A DNA stretch of 64,000 nucleotides, taken from Lentilactobacillus senioris. Lineage in GTDB: Bacteria; Bacillota; Bacilli; Lactobacillales; Lactobacillaceae. Shown piece by piece: positions 42,021 through 50,042 of this stretch. Position 1 is the first letter of the stretch. Each line of letters starts with the position of its first letter. The position numbers were made by a program, and so were the translations under genes. The DNA lies in assembly GCF_026798195.1 (NCBI RefSeq), contig NZ_JAPQEZ010000001.1:62001-126000 (forward strand), in the 5' to 3' direction. The notes below the pieces were generated by a model. It had not been told where the DNA came from. It searched no databases and was given only the letters and a program-made list of their open reading frames with translations.

Positions 42021-42671
42021 ATGGAAACTCAAGCCGCGATTAATAATCGCCGTGCCATTCGGGACTTCCAGTCCACCCCAATTCCCCAAGCTGACTTAAT
42101 CGATATCGTTCGCGATGCTCAACGAACTCCATCTTGGGGCAATTCTCAACCCTGGAAAGTTTATATTGCTACTGGTGATAGTTTGGCAGAATACAAACGC
42201 CGGTTTCAAAGTTTAAACGAAGCTAACAAGAAACCCAAAGCCGCTTTGGAAACTATGGCTAATGGTCAATGGCATCCTAAGGAACAGGTCAACATGGCCA
42301 AATGGAACGTGCAACTGGCCCAGACCTTAGACGGGATGCAATACATTTACTCCAACAGTCAATACGCATTATATAACGCTCCAGCAATCGCAATTTTGAC
42401 CATCCCCAAAAACAGTTTAGCCTGGTCCGTTTACGACCTGGGTGCCTTTGCGCAAACCCTAATGCTAGCAGCCACAGATCGCGGAATTGCCACCGTACCA
42501 TCCTACGAATTCGTTAAGTATCCTGAACTAGCTTACGGCGTACTAGACGTTCCCACTAAGGAGGCGGTTGCCATGGGCATTGGTTTGGGTTACGTCGATG
42601 ATACTAGACAAATCAACCAACTGCACACCGATCGCGAACCGGTTAGCGATGTCTTAAAAATTTTAGATTAA
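42021..42671 (+). CDS. Nitroreductase family FMN oxidoreductase
   Basis: This 216-residue protein starts with NNRRAIRDFQSTPIPQADLIDIVRDAQRTPSWGNSQPWKVY, the FMN-binding N-terminus of nitroreductases, and has AIGLTIPKNSLAWSVYDLGAF-like and DRGIATVPSYEFVKYPEL segments (the second FMN loop). It would reduce nitro compounds or quinones with NAD(P)H. It is monocistronic. The physiological substrate is unknown. Confidence 0.88.
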   Translation: METQAAINNRRAIRDFQSTPIPQADLIDIVRDAQRTPSWGNSQPWKVYIATGDSLAEYKRRFQSLNEANKKPKAALETMANGQWHPKEQVNMAKWNVQLAQTLDGMQYIYSNSQYALYNAPAIAILTIPKNSLAWSVYDLGAFAQTLMLAATDRGIATVPSYEFVKYPELAYGVLDVPTKEAVAMGIGLGYVDDTRQINQLHTDREPVSDVLKILD

Positions 42672-42681
42672 TACCTCTATA

Positions 42682-42718
42682 CCCCCTAACATTGAAATAA
42701 ATGATTAGGGGATTTTTT
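42682..42718 (+). terminator. Terminator of the nitroreductase gene
   Basis: CCCCTAA and TTAGGGG flank a 15-base loop, followed by ATTTTTT. Confidence 0.75.
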
Positions 42719-42732
42719 ACGTTTTCAATTTC

Positions 42733-42776
42733 AAAAAAATAGGCTTTAACCCATGGCAATGAGTTAAAGCCTATTT
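42733..42776 (-). terminator. Terminator of the first aldo-keto reductase gene
   Basis: AAAATAGGCTTTAAC and GTTAAAGCCTATTTT form a 15-bp stem just past the stop at 42781. Confidence 0.9.
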
Positions 42777-42780
42777 TGAT

Positions 42781-43587
42781 TTAATCGTAGTTCAAATGTT
42801 TATCTTGATCCAAAGCGTTAATCTTTTTAATATCATCAGCGTCCAACTTAAAATCAAAGATATCAATATTCTCTTTGATTCGAGCTGGTTTGCTGGACTT
42901 AGGAAAGACTACGAAGCCAGTATCAATTTGCCAACGCAAAACTACTTGAGCAGGAGTCTTACCGTACTTGTCAGCAAGTTCCACAATAACGGGATCTTCC
43001 AAAATCAAGTGGCCGTGACCAATTGGGGAGTAGCCTTCGTTAACGATGCCGTTGGCAGTATCAAAGGCCCCTAACTCTGCTTGCGTTTTGTAAGGATGAC
43101 GTTCAATTTGGTTTACCATTGGCTTAATTTCTGCCATATCAAAAACTTGTTGTAATTGGTCTTCTGAGAAGTTAGAAACCCCAATTGCCCGAACTTTCTT
43201 TTGCTTATAGAGGGTTTCTAACGCCTTCCAAGTATCCAGTGACAATTGGAAGTTGTCTTCGTTAGGCCAGTGAATTAAGTATAGGTCTAAGTAATCAACT
43301 TGGAGATCATTGATGGCTTTATTAAAAGCTTTCAACGTACTTTCATAACCTTGATCAGTGTTCCAAACCTTGGAAGTTAAGAATAAATCTTCTCTGGCAA
43401 CATCAGTTTGGCTTAACACGTCACCAATTTCTGCTTGATTACCGTAAATTTCGGCAAAGTCAAAATGCCGATAACCAGCATCTAAAGCAGTTTGCATCAT
43501 GTCTTTAACGTCGGCCTTATCAATTAGATAGGTTCCAAAGCCCATCATAGGGATGGTAACCCCGTTACTTAAAGTTTGATTTTCCAT
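42781..43587 (-). CDS. Aldo-keto reductase
   Basis: The ATG at 43587 after AAGGAAG gives 268 residues; the upstream 84 bases of open frame have no site. The catalytic tetrad is visible: HFDFAEIYGN (Asp, Tyr), FLTSKVW (Lys) and LIHWP (His). The C-terminal nucleotide-binding stretch VVFPKSSKPARIKENIDIFDF marks NADPH use. It reduces aldehydes such as methylglyoxal or 2,5-diketogluconate in related enzymes. It is an independent transcript. Confidence 0.9.
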   Translation of the reverse strand: MENQTLSNGVTIPMMGFGTYLIDKADVKDMMQTALDAGYRHFDFAEIYGNQAEIGDVLSQTDVAREDLFLTSKVWNTDQGYESTLKAFNKAINDLQVDYLDLYLIHWPNEDNFQLSLDTWKALETLYKQKKVRAIGVSNFSEDQLQQVFDMAEIKPMVNQIERHPYKTQAELGAFDTANGIVNEGYSPIGHGHLILEDPVIVELADKYGKTPAQVVLRWQIDTGFVVFPKSSKPARIKENIDIFDFKLDADDIKKINALDQDKHLNYD

Positions 43588-43696
43588 AATATACTTCCTT
43601 TCCAAGTAAATTACTGTCAGCACTTGTAGATATATTATAAATACCGTTCCAGCCAAATGGCAATAAGGCACATTTTTGTGCCCTGCTTAGAATTTT

Positions 43697-44557
43697 CTAT
43701 AATACATCTAATGGTTGTTTTTTAGTTGGCGTTGGGTACTTTGCTTGAATCAGTTGCCACTCATCCGCGGTCAACTCTAACTTAGCTGCCGCTAAATTAT
43801 CCTGAACGTGGTCTGCACTACTAGATTGCGGAATTGCCAACGTCTCGCCGTTTCGAATTACCCACGCTAATAGTAATTGGAAAACAGAAACGTGGTGGGC
43901 AGCCGCAATTTCGTTAAGCAATGGATCAGCAGTTAAATCATTGCCTAAACTATCTCCTTGAGCCACTGGTGAATAAGCAATCACCGGTAACTTATGAGCC
44001 TGTAGCCACGGAACCAAATCGTATTCGATTCCCCGTGACCCCAGATTGTATAGCACCTCGTTAGTCACACATTGGTCGCCATCCGGAACCTGCCAAAGTT
44101 CCTGCATATCACTAGTATCAAAGTTAGAAACACCCCAGTGCCGAATTTTGCCGGCCTTTTGGGCCCGTTGCATTGCCAAAACCGTTTCCGCTAACGGAAT
44201 ATTACCGGTCCAATGTAGTAAATACAAATCCAAATAATCCACACCTAACCGGTTTAAGCTAGCGTCCAAACTCTTAGGCAACAAATTCTCAGAAGCATTC
44301 CATGGATACACCTTAGAAATTAAATATAGTTTCTGCCGCTCAACTGGCTGAATGGCTTCCCCTACTAATGTTTCGGAGCGCCCTTCGCCATACATTTCAG
44401 CCGTATCAATCGCCAACGTCCCTAACTCCGTCCCTGTTTGAATTCCGGACCGCAAGGCCGCAATTTCGGTGGCCCGATGCTGCGGTTCATCACCCATATG
44501 CCAAGTTCCTAGTCCAATTGGCAGTACCGCTTGGCCTTTGAAATTAACCATGTTCAT
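43697..44557 (-). CDS. Aldo-keto reductase, second type
   Basis: This 286-residue AKR has IDTAEMYGEGRSE (catalytic Asp and Tyr), LISKVYPWNAS (Lys), LLHWTGNIPL (His) and IPQSSSADHVQDN (NADP binding). It resembles the YeaE/YhdN group and is only distantly related to its neighbour at 42781. The start has only a weak ribosome site (GGGGTGAT). Substrate unknown. Confidence 0.88.
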   Translation of the reverse strand: MNMVNFKGQAVLPIGLGTWHMGDEPQHRATEIAALRSGIQTGTELGTLAIDTAEMYGEGRSETLVGEAIQPVERQKLYLISKVYPWNASENLLPKSLDASLNRLGVDYLDLYLLHWTGNIPLAETVLAMQRAQKAGKIRHWGVSNFDTSDMQELWQVPDGDQCVTNEVLYNLGSRGIEYDLVPWLQAHKLPVIAYSPVAQGDSLGNDLTADPLLNEIAAAHHVSVFQLLLAWVIRNGETLAIPQSSSADHVQDNLAAAKLELTADEWQLIQAKYPTPTKKQPLDVL

Positions 44558-44610
44558 ACTATCACCCCACTATTTTTAATGAAGCCATTTCCCTTAGTAT
44601 AGTCGCAAAT

Positions 44611-46167
44611 TTACCATTTAACTTGAAAATTTTCGGGTTGGGTGGCCGTCACGGGGTTGTTTTGTTCAAAATAATCGGTAATTAGTTCGGTCATATCCAG
44701 ATTCACTTCTTTGACTACTTTGGCGGTTCCAAACATGTCATATTCACCGCCACCGTTACCACGATATTGGTTCATCGCTACTTGCAAGGTTTGCTCTGCC
44801 GTTACCGTTTCGCCATGGTACTTAAGCTTGGTCACCCTGGAACCAACCGGTTGACGCAAATCAAATTCATAATCAATGCCACTATAAAAATCGTAGTTAT
44901 AATACTGCACTTTCGGTTTCACAAACGCCGCTGCCACCACTACTTGGCCCGCTTGAACCTCAAAAAAACTAGCACACCGTTCCAGAGCGGCTTTCAAATC
45001 CGCTCCGGTAATTCGTTCCACGACTAACGTATTGGGGTAACCGTAACTGTTTAAGACTTGGCGGATGGTAACTTCCGCTTCATAGCCCCGGACTTCGTTG
45101 TTAAACAACGCCGTAGCTGCAATGTCGACCCCCGTAGCTGCCATTTCAACTTGATTAATAAACTGTAAATATGGATGCCCGTGTAACCTAGCCTGCATTG
45201 GATCAACAATCGTCATTGCCGGCCCATTAACTTGTCCTAGTGGTTGATCCAACCACGTCTGAACCTTTTGTTCTAGCTTGGCGGTCATTTGCGTTAACGG
45301 CGAATCCGGTATCATTTCTTCAGTCGCTAGTAACGTGGCAGTTGAGCCTTGCACTTCATTATTCTTATCCAGCTGAAGTTCAATACAGCCGACAAACCGG
45401 CCCCGTTCTCCTGGCTGGGTAACTGGCAAGCCGTTGTAAACTGCGGCGATGTGGCGGTGTTGATGACCGGTAATCAACGCATCGATTCCAGGCACTTGGG
45501 TCAAAATCCGGTAGCCTTCATCTTCAGCCGTGATTTTTTCACTGGGGAGCCCCGTTTTTAGATCTCCCTCCAGCCCGCCATGGTAGGCCACCACGACCAC
45601 ATCTGCCATTTTACGTAATCGCGGTACCCACAGTTTGGCAGTTTCCAGTGCTGACTTAAAATTTAAGCCGGTTAGATGGTCAGCCTGTTCCCAAACGGGA
45701 ATATAAGCAGTCGTTAGCCCTAAAATGGCAACCTTAATGCCCTTTTGTTCCACAATCGTGTAAGGGGCGTCCACAATTTGTTGTTGCCGCCCACCAGCAA
45801 TGTTGGCACCTAGCAGCGGATAGTTACGATAGTGTTCAGTCGCCCGTAAATAATCCAATCCGTAATTAAACTCATGATTACCTAATACGCCCGCGTCATA
45901 GCCGATGTTACTAGTAATTTGGCTAAAGATGCCTTGCTGTTTGGCCGTGGTTTGTTTAGCCACGTAACTAGTTAACGGTGAGCCTTGAATCCAATCACCA
46001 TTTTCCACGGCAATCACGATTTCATCTGCGGCGGCTGCTTGCTTTTGTTGCTTAATCAAGGTGGCGGCCTTTAACATCCCGTAATCAGCAACGTTATTAG
46101 GCGTGCTGTAATCCGTGGGATAAACGTAACCATGGACATCACTAGTCGATAAAATTTTAACTTTCAT
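44611..46167 (-). CDS. Cytosolic UshA-family 5'-nucleotidase/phosphoesterase
   Basis: This 518-residue protein has the metallophosphatase motifs TSDVHG (Asp10, His12), ENGDWIQGS, GNHEFNYG and ITGHQHRH, and a C-terminal 5'-nucleotidase domain (YEAEVTIRQVLNSYGYPN, LKAALERCASF, QVAMNQYRGNGGGEY). Most UshA relatives are secreted, but this one has no signal peptide. It starts three bases after the phnE2 stop, so it is the last gene of the phosphonate-type importer operon. It would release phosphate from nucleotides or another phosphoester inside the cell, perhaps from the imported compound (inference). Confidence 0.87.
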   Translation of the reverse strand: MKVKILSTSDVHGYVYPTDYSTPNNVADYGMLKAATLIKQQKQAAAADEIVIAVENGDWIQGSPLTSYVAKQTTAKQQGIFSQITSNIGYDAGVLGNHEFNYGLDYLRATEHYRNYPLLGANIAGGRQQQIVDAPYTIVEQKGIKVAILGLTTAYIPVWEQADHLTGLNFKSALETAKLWVPRLRKMADVVVVAYHGGLEGDLKTGLPSEKITAEDEGYRILTQVPGIDALITGHQHRHIAAVYNGLPVTQPGERGRFVGCIELQLDKNNEVQGSTATLLATEEMIPDSPLTQMTAKLEQKVQTWLDQPLGQVNGPAMTIVDPMQARLHGHPYLQFINQVEMAATGVDIAATALFNNEVRGYEAEVTIRQVLNSYGYPNTLVVERITGADLKAALERCASFFEVQAGQVVVAAAFVKPKVQYYNYDFYSGIDYEFDLRQPVGSRVTKLKYHGETVTAEQTLQVAMNQYRGNGGGEYDMFGTAKVVKEVNLDMTELITDYFEQNNPVTATQPENFQVKW

Positions 46168-46169
46168 TA

Positions 46170-46979
46170 TTAAACCAACTTCTTTCGCAACCGGCCAGAC
46201 AAACTGTCAATGGCCAGTACCATAATAATAATCCCTAGCAAAATGATGCCGACCCGGGGCCAGTTTCGTGTTTGAATGGCAAACAACATGGGGGTCCCGA
46301 TTCCGCCGGCGCCTACCATCCCTAAAATGGTGGCTGACCGCACGGCGATTTCAAACCGGTAAAGGGTGTAGGAAATAAATTCTGGCATGATCGTGGGTAA
46401 CGTCGCCAGCATAAACACCTGACTAGCATTGCCCCCCACACTAACAATCGCTTCTTCAGCCCCACCATCCATATTTTCGATAGCCTCACTAAATAACTTC
46501 CCTAACATCCCCACGGAGTGCACACTAACTGCTAGCACCCCGGCGTAAGAACCCGGGCCCACCGCTTTAATGAACATAATTGCCAATACAATTTCTGGGA
46601 AGGTACGAATCAAAGTGAGCACCAACTTGCCACTTCCAGAACGGAGATACCATTTTTCAGTTTTGCTTCGGGCCGCCCAAAAGGCAAAGGGCACGCTAAT
46701 CACGGCTGAAATAATGGTTCCTAAAAAAGCAATCGCCAGGGTTTGACCAATTAACGAAACCAAATCTTCCCCACTACCGTTGTAAACGTAGGCCCAATCC
46801 GGATGAAAAATACCGTGCAAAATAGATTTGGACACCGGGCCTGCCGAATCCTGAATTCCACTTAATTTTAGCCCCTTTAACGCCCAACCATAAATCACTA
46901 AGATAATAAACGCCCAAAGTAACCAGCCGTAGCGGTCATAGTAGTTTTTTTCTATTTTTAGTTCTGGTGATTTTGTCAT
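46170..46979 (-). CDS. phnE: Phosphonate-type ABC transporter permease 2
   Basis: The ATG at 46979 shares bases with the upstream stop (TAATG), so translation is coupled; the product has 269 residues. About six membrane helices, and the conserved EAA loop (EAIENMDGGAEEAIVSVGGNASQVFMLATLP) that binds the ATPase. With PhnE1 it forms a heterodimeric channel. Confidence 0.9.
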   Translation of the reverse strand: MTKSPELKIEKNYYDRYGWLLWAFIILVIYGWALKGLKLSGIQDSAGPVSKSILHGIFHPDWAYVYNGSGEDLVSLIGQTLAIAFLGTIISAVISVPFAFWAARSKTEKWYLRSGSGKLVLTLIRTFPEIVLAIMFIKAVGPGSYAGVLAVSVHSVGMLGKLFSEAIENMDGGAEEAIVSVGGNASQVFMLATLPTIMPEFISYTLYRFEIAVRSATILGMVGAGGIGTPMLFAIQTRNWPRVGIILLGIIIMVLAIDSLSGRLRKKLV

Positions 46980-47776
46980 TAAATTAACCACTCCCTTAGA
47001 TAATTACTAATTCCGTTAATCACGATAACGACTACCAACGTCATCAAAATAATAACCGCCGTTTGGCTGTAATTAAATTCATTGAGTGACCGTTGCAGAT
47101 AAACCCCAATCCCACCAGCTCCTAAATAACCTAACACCGTTGAAGCCCGTACGTTAATCTCTAATGTGTATAAAAAGTAACTGATAAATTGGTTCATTAC
47201 TTGGGGCACCACCGCAAAATGAATGATTTGTAATTTCCGAGCGCCTACTGATTCCAACGCTTCAATGGGGCCTTCATCAATCGTTTCGATTACTTCGTAA
47301 AACAATTTAGAAACCATCCCAAACGAGAAAATGGCTAAGGTCACTACCCCAGCGGTGGAACCAATGCCAAAGATGGCCACAAAGATCGCCGCTAACAGTA
47401 AGTCTGGTAAGGTCCGAACTAAATCCAAGAAGAAACGAATTAGTCCGTGCGCCCAGGAGTTTTTAACGATATTACTAGCTGCCAAGAAGGAAAAGGGGAT
47501 GGCAAACAGCGTCCCAATTGTGGTTCCCATTACTGCCATTTGGATTGTTTCTAAAATCGGCTGCCAAATAATGGCGATGTAACTCCAATCTGGATGTGAC
47601 ATTCGAACTAATAAATCAGTAAATTGATCTAAGTTAGTAAAGAACATGGCAACGTCCACACCCGCCACCTTAGCAGATAAAATTACTAACCCAATAATGA
47701 CGACCGTTACACTAACCGTTTTGACGTGATACTTTTGCCCCCAGGATTGGTGGGGGAGTTTTTTCATGACTTCCAT
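46979..47776 (-). CDS. phnE: Phosphonate-type ABC transporter permease 1
   Basis: This 265-residue protein has six predicted helices and the EAA loop EVIETIDEGPIEALESVGARKLQIIHFAVVPQ. It is related to the second permease, from which it differs throughout. The ATG at 47776 is six bases after AGGAGG. It is ten bases downstream of phnC. Confidence 0.9.
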   Translation of the reverse strand: MEVMKKLPHQSWGQKYHVKTVSVTVVIIGLVILSAKVAGVDVAMFFTNLDQFTDLLVRMSHPDWSYIAIIWQPILETIQMAVMGTTIGTLFAIPFSFLAASNIVKNSWAHGLIRFFLDLVRTLPDLLLAAIFVAIFGIGSTAGVVTLAIFSFGMVSKLFYEVIETIDEGPIEALESVGARKLQIIHFAVVPQVMNQFISYFLYTLEINVRASTVLGYLGAGGIGVYLQRSLNEFNYSQTAVIILMTLVVVIVINGISNYLREWLI

Positions 47777-47786
47777 GAAGGTCCTC

Positions 47787-48539
47787 CTAAATCGGTTGAT
47801 AAATGGCGCTTAAGGCGTCTTCAGTTACCTGGTCAATCGGCTGGTCGTAAACTAATTGTCCCCCGCGCATCCCAATAATGCGGTCCGCATACTGTAAAGC
47901 TAACGGAACCGAATGCAAGTTCACCACCACGGTAATGCCGTCTTCTTTGTTCAATCTTTTCAAGTCGTTCATTACTGCTTGAGTGGTCAACGGATCCAGG
48001 GAAGCAATTGGTTCGTCGGCCAAAATAATTTTGGGATCTTGCATCAAAGTTCGGGCAATCGCTACCCGTTGTTGTTGGCCCCCGGACAATTCATCAGCCC
48101 GCATATAAATTTTTTCGAGTAAGTTTACCCGGTCTAACGCCACAGCGGCCTGTTGTTTATCGGCTTTACTATACAAGTTCAAGATACTCTTCCAAGTGGG
48201 ATAGTAGCTAATTTTACCGGACAAAACGTTGTGTTCCACGCTAGTTCGTTTCACCAAGTTAAAGTTTTGAAATATCATGCCAATCTTGCGGCGAAGTTCT
48301 CGTAATGACCGCCCTTTAAGGTTTGTTACTTCCACTCCATCAACTAACACCCTGCCAGAGCTAGGATTATGCATTTTATTGATGGTTCGCATCAAGGTAC
48401 TTTTGCCAGCCCCCGACAATCCGACTACCACCAAAAATTCGCCCGGTTTCACCGTCAAATTAATATCTTTTAAGCCCACCGTGCCGTTATCGTAAATTTT
48501 ATTGACGTCTTTAAATTCAATAATTGGTTTTGCATCCAT
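47787..48539 (-). CDS. phnC: Phosphonate-type ABC transporter ATP-binding protein
   Basis: This 250-residue ATPase has Walker [10 protein letters not shown] (40-48), signature [16 protein letters not shown], Walker [14 protein letters not shown] and the H-loop in VNLHSVPLA. The N-terminal [14 protein letters not shown] matches PhnC. A terminator-like hairpin lies between phnD and this gene. Confidence 0.92.
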   Translation of the reverse strand: MDAKPIIEFKDVNKIYDNGTVGLKDINLTVKPGEFLVVVGLSGAGKSTLMRTINKMHNPSSGRVLVDGVEVTNLKGRSLRELRRKIGMIFQNFNLVKRTSVEHNVLSGKISYYPTWKSILNLYSKADKQQAAVALDRVNLLEKIYMRADELSGGQQQRVAIARTLMQDPKIILADEPIASLDPLTTQAVMNDLKRLNKEDGITVVVNLHSVPLALQYADRIIGMRGGQLVYDQPIDQVTEDALSAIYQPI

Positions 48540-48553
48540 TTCCCTTTTCCTCC

Positions 48554-48604
48554 AAAAAAATGGCTGGAAATAATCTCCATTCGGAATATTTCAGCAGCCA
48601 TTTT
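48554..48604 (-). terminator. Intra-operon terminator between phnD and phnC
   Basis: AAAATGGCTG (48557-48566) and CAGCCATTTT (48595-48604) are perfect complements, extended by GAAATA/TATTTC. On the minus strand the stem is followed by seven T. It should leave much binding-protein mRNA and less transporter mRNA. Confidence 0.8.
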
Positions 48605-48636
48605 CAGTATTAATTTTACAATCACAGTTTTGGGGT

Positions 48637-49575
48637 TTATTTATCTAACTTAGTAGCTTCTTTATCGTATTTACGAATAATGTTGAAGTTGCTGTCCTTA
48701 GAGTCGACGTAACCTTCATGACTGTAAACGCTCGAGATGATTTGGTGCCCTTTTTTGGTTTTGGCAATGTCTTTAAACGCTTTGGAGATCTTCTTTTGCC
48801 ACTTAGAGCTCATGTCACCACGAACCGTAATGGTATCGTTAGGAATTTTGCCCGTAGTATAAATCGGCACTACCTTTTTCATGACGTCTGGTTCATCGCC
48901 CTGTACTAATAACCGGGCTCCTTGGAAAACAAAGGCTGCATCGGTGTTTTTGTTATAAACCGACAGAACCCCTTGATCGTGACCTTTCACTTGAACAGTC
49001 TTAATTCCGTCTTTGTTAATATTAACCCCGTGGTTTAGCATTTCTACGGCTGGATAAATCCAACCGGCAGTTGAGGTAGTATCCTGGGTTGCAATTGTTT
49101 TGCCCTTTAAATCTTGAATATCTTTAATGCCACTATCCTTCCGGACCAAAATTTGAGAACGATAGTAATCAACTAATTTGCCGGTTGATTGATCGTTAGG
49201 TTCCTTAACCCCGTAACGTTGAGCTTGTAATAAAACCTTGGCATTGTATTGTTTATGTGCCAAAACATAAGCATCAGGTGGGAGATAACCAACATCGACT
49301 TTTTTAGACCCCATCGCTTCTACGATCGTGTTGTAATCCGTAGAAACAGCTACCTTAACGGGAATCCCCAGTTCCTTTTTCAGTAGCCCTTCTAATGGTT
49401 TGGCCTTAGCTTCGATGGTACCAGCATTGGATGAAGGCACGAATTCAACGGTTAACTTCTTAGGAGTATAATCCCCCTTTTTGGCACTAGACTTGCCACA
49501 ACCCGTCAAGCCGACAGATAGTAACAGCAAGGAAATAATAGCAATTCCATATTTGGCACGGTGATTAAATCTCAT
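48637..49575 (-). CDS. phnD: Phosphate/phosphite/phosphonate ABC transporter binding lipoprotein
   Basis: The ATG at 49575 follows TGGAGGGACC; the upstream extension to 49626 includes the promoter/leader. The 312-residue product has a lipoprotein signal ending LTGC (Cys26) and a PhnD domain: LTVEFVPSSNAGTIEAKAKPLEGLLKKELG, VDVGYLPPDAYVL, GKTIATQDTTSTAGWIYP and TDAAFVFQGARLL. No C-P lyase, phosphonatase or phosphite dehydrogenase is nearby, so the ligand is open (phosphonate, phosphate ester or phosphite). Confidence 0.9.
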   Translation of the reverse strand: MRFNHRAKYGIAIISLLLLSVGLTGCGKSSAKKGDYTPKKLTVEFVPSSNAGTIEAKAKPLEGLLKKELGIPVKVAVSTDYNTIVEAMGSKKVDVGYLPPDAYVLAHKQYNAKVLLQAQRYGVKEPNDQSTGKLVDYYRSQILVRKDSGIKDIQDLKGKTIATQDTTSTAGWIYPAVEMLNHGVNINKDGIKTVQVKGHDQGVLSVYNKNTDAAFVFQGARLLVQGDEPDVMKKVVPIYTTGKIPNDTITVRGDMSSKWQKKISKAFKDIAKTKKGHQIISSVYSHEGYVDSKDSNFNIIRKYDKEATKLDK

Positions 49576-49613
49576 CAAGTGGTCCCTCCAATAGTGTATT
49601 TGATTCATATCCC

Positions 49614-49643
49614 ATCCTAACCCCAATAAACGAACTTAGTCAA
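49614..49643 (-). promoter_or_regulatory. Promoter of the phn operon
   Basis: On the minus strand TTGACT (49643-49638) and TAGGAT (49619-49614) are 18 bases apart; the start codon of phnD is about 39 bases downstream. One AAGTTCGT copy lies inside the spacer. Confidence 0.6.
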
Positions 49644-49730
49644 TTTATTTTTCGATTCAAGTTCGTGTTTTACCGTTTTAAAAGCTGATATACCGTTTAA
49701 ATTTATTTTTTTGTGTAAAATAACGAACTT
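49630..49730. promoter_or_regulatory. Triple ACGAACTT element in the phn control region
   Basis: ACGAACTT occurs at 49630-49637 and 49723-49730, and inverted as AAGTTCGT at 49659-49666. Between them TACCGTTTTAAA and TACCGTTTAAA start at 49671 and 49691, a 20-base period. The arrangement suggests a regulator acting on the phn promoter. Farther left of pepN, 49740-50042 holds a CAGTGG/CCACTG hairpin (49797-49826) but no gene I can support. Confidence 0.5.
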
Positions 49731-50042
49731 TATTTAAAAATAAGTACTAAAAAAGCCTCAGGTCTACAAGAGACTAGTATTTGGTCCGTTTAATTTACAG
49801 TGGTTTCTTAATTTTGCCACTGGTATTTAAACCTTCAACTTCCTAGCCTCACGGGACTAATTTAAAGTTACGATATTCAATTGATTAGTCAATTTAACCT
49901 AACACGAAATTTAATTTTTGGGTAGTGTTTTTTCTGATAACCCGATTAATAATTTCGAATCGCTAACCACCACAATCCCATGATAACGGGCATGGTGCGG
50001 TAGGTTTGCGATTGAAGTTTCTGGTTAATAAAGTCAGTTGGC

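Noticed and set aside
49740-49860. Structured region with CAGTGG/CCACTG hairpin that looked like a T-box or small RNA
   Set aside because: No T-box sequence, no terminator tail and no tRNA-like fold could be found; it is left as an unexplained hairpin.
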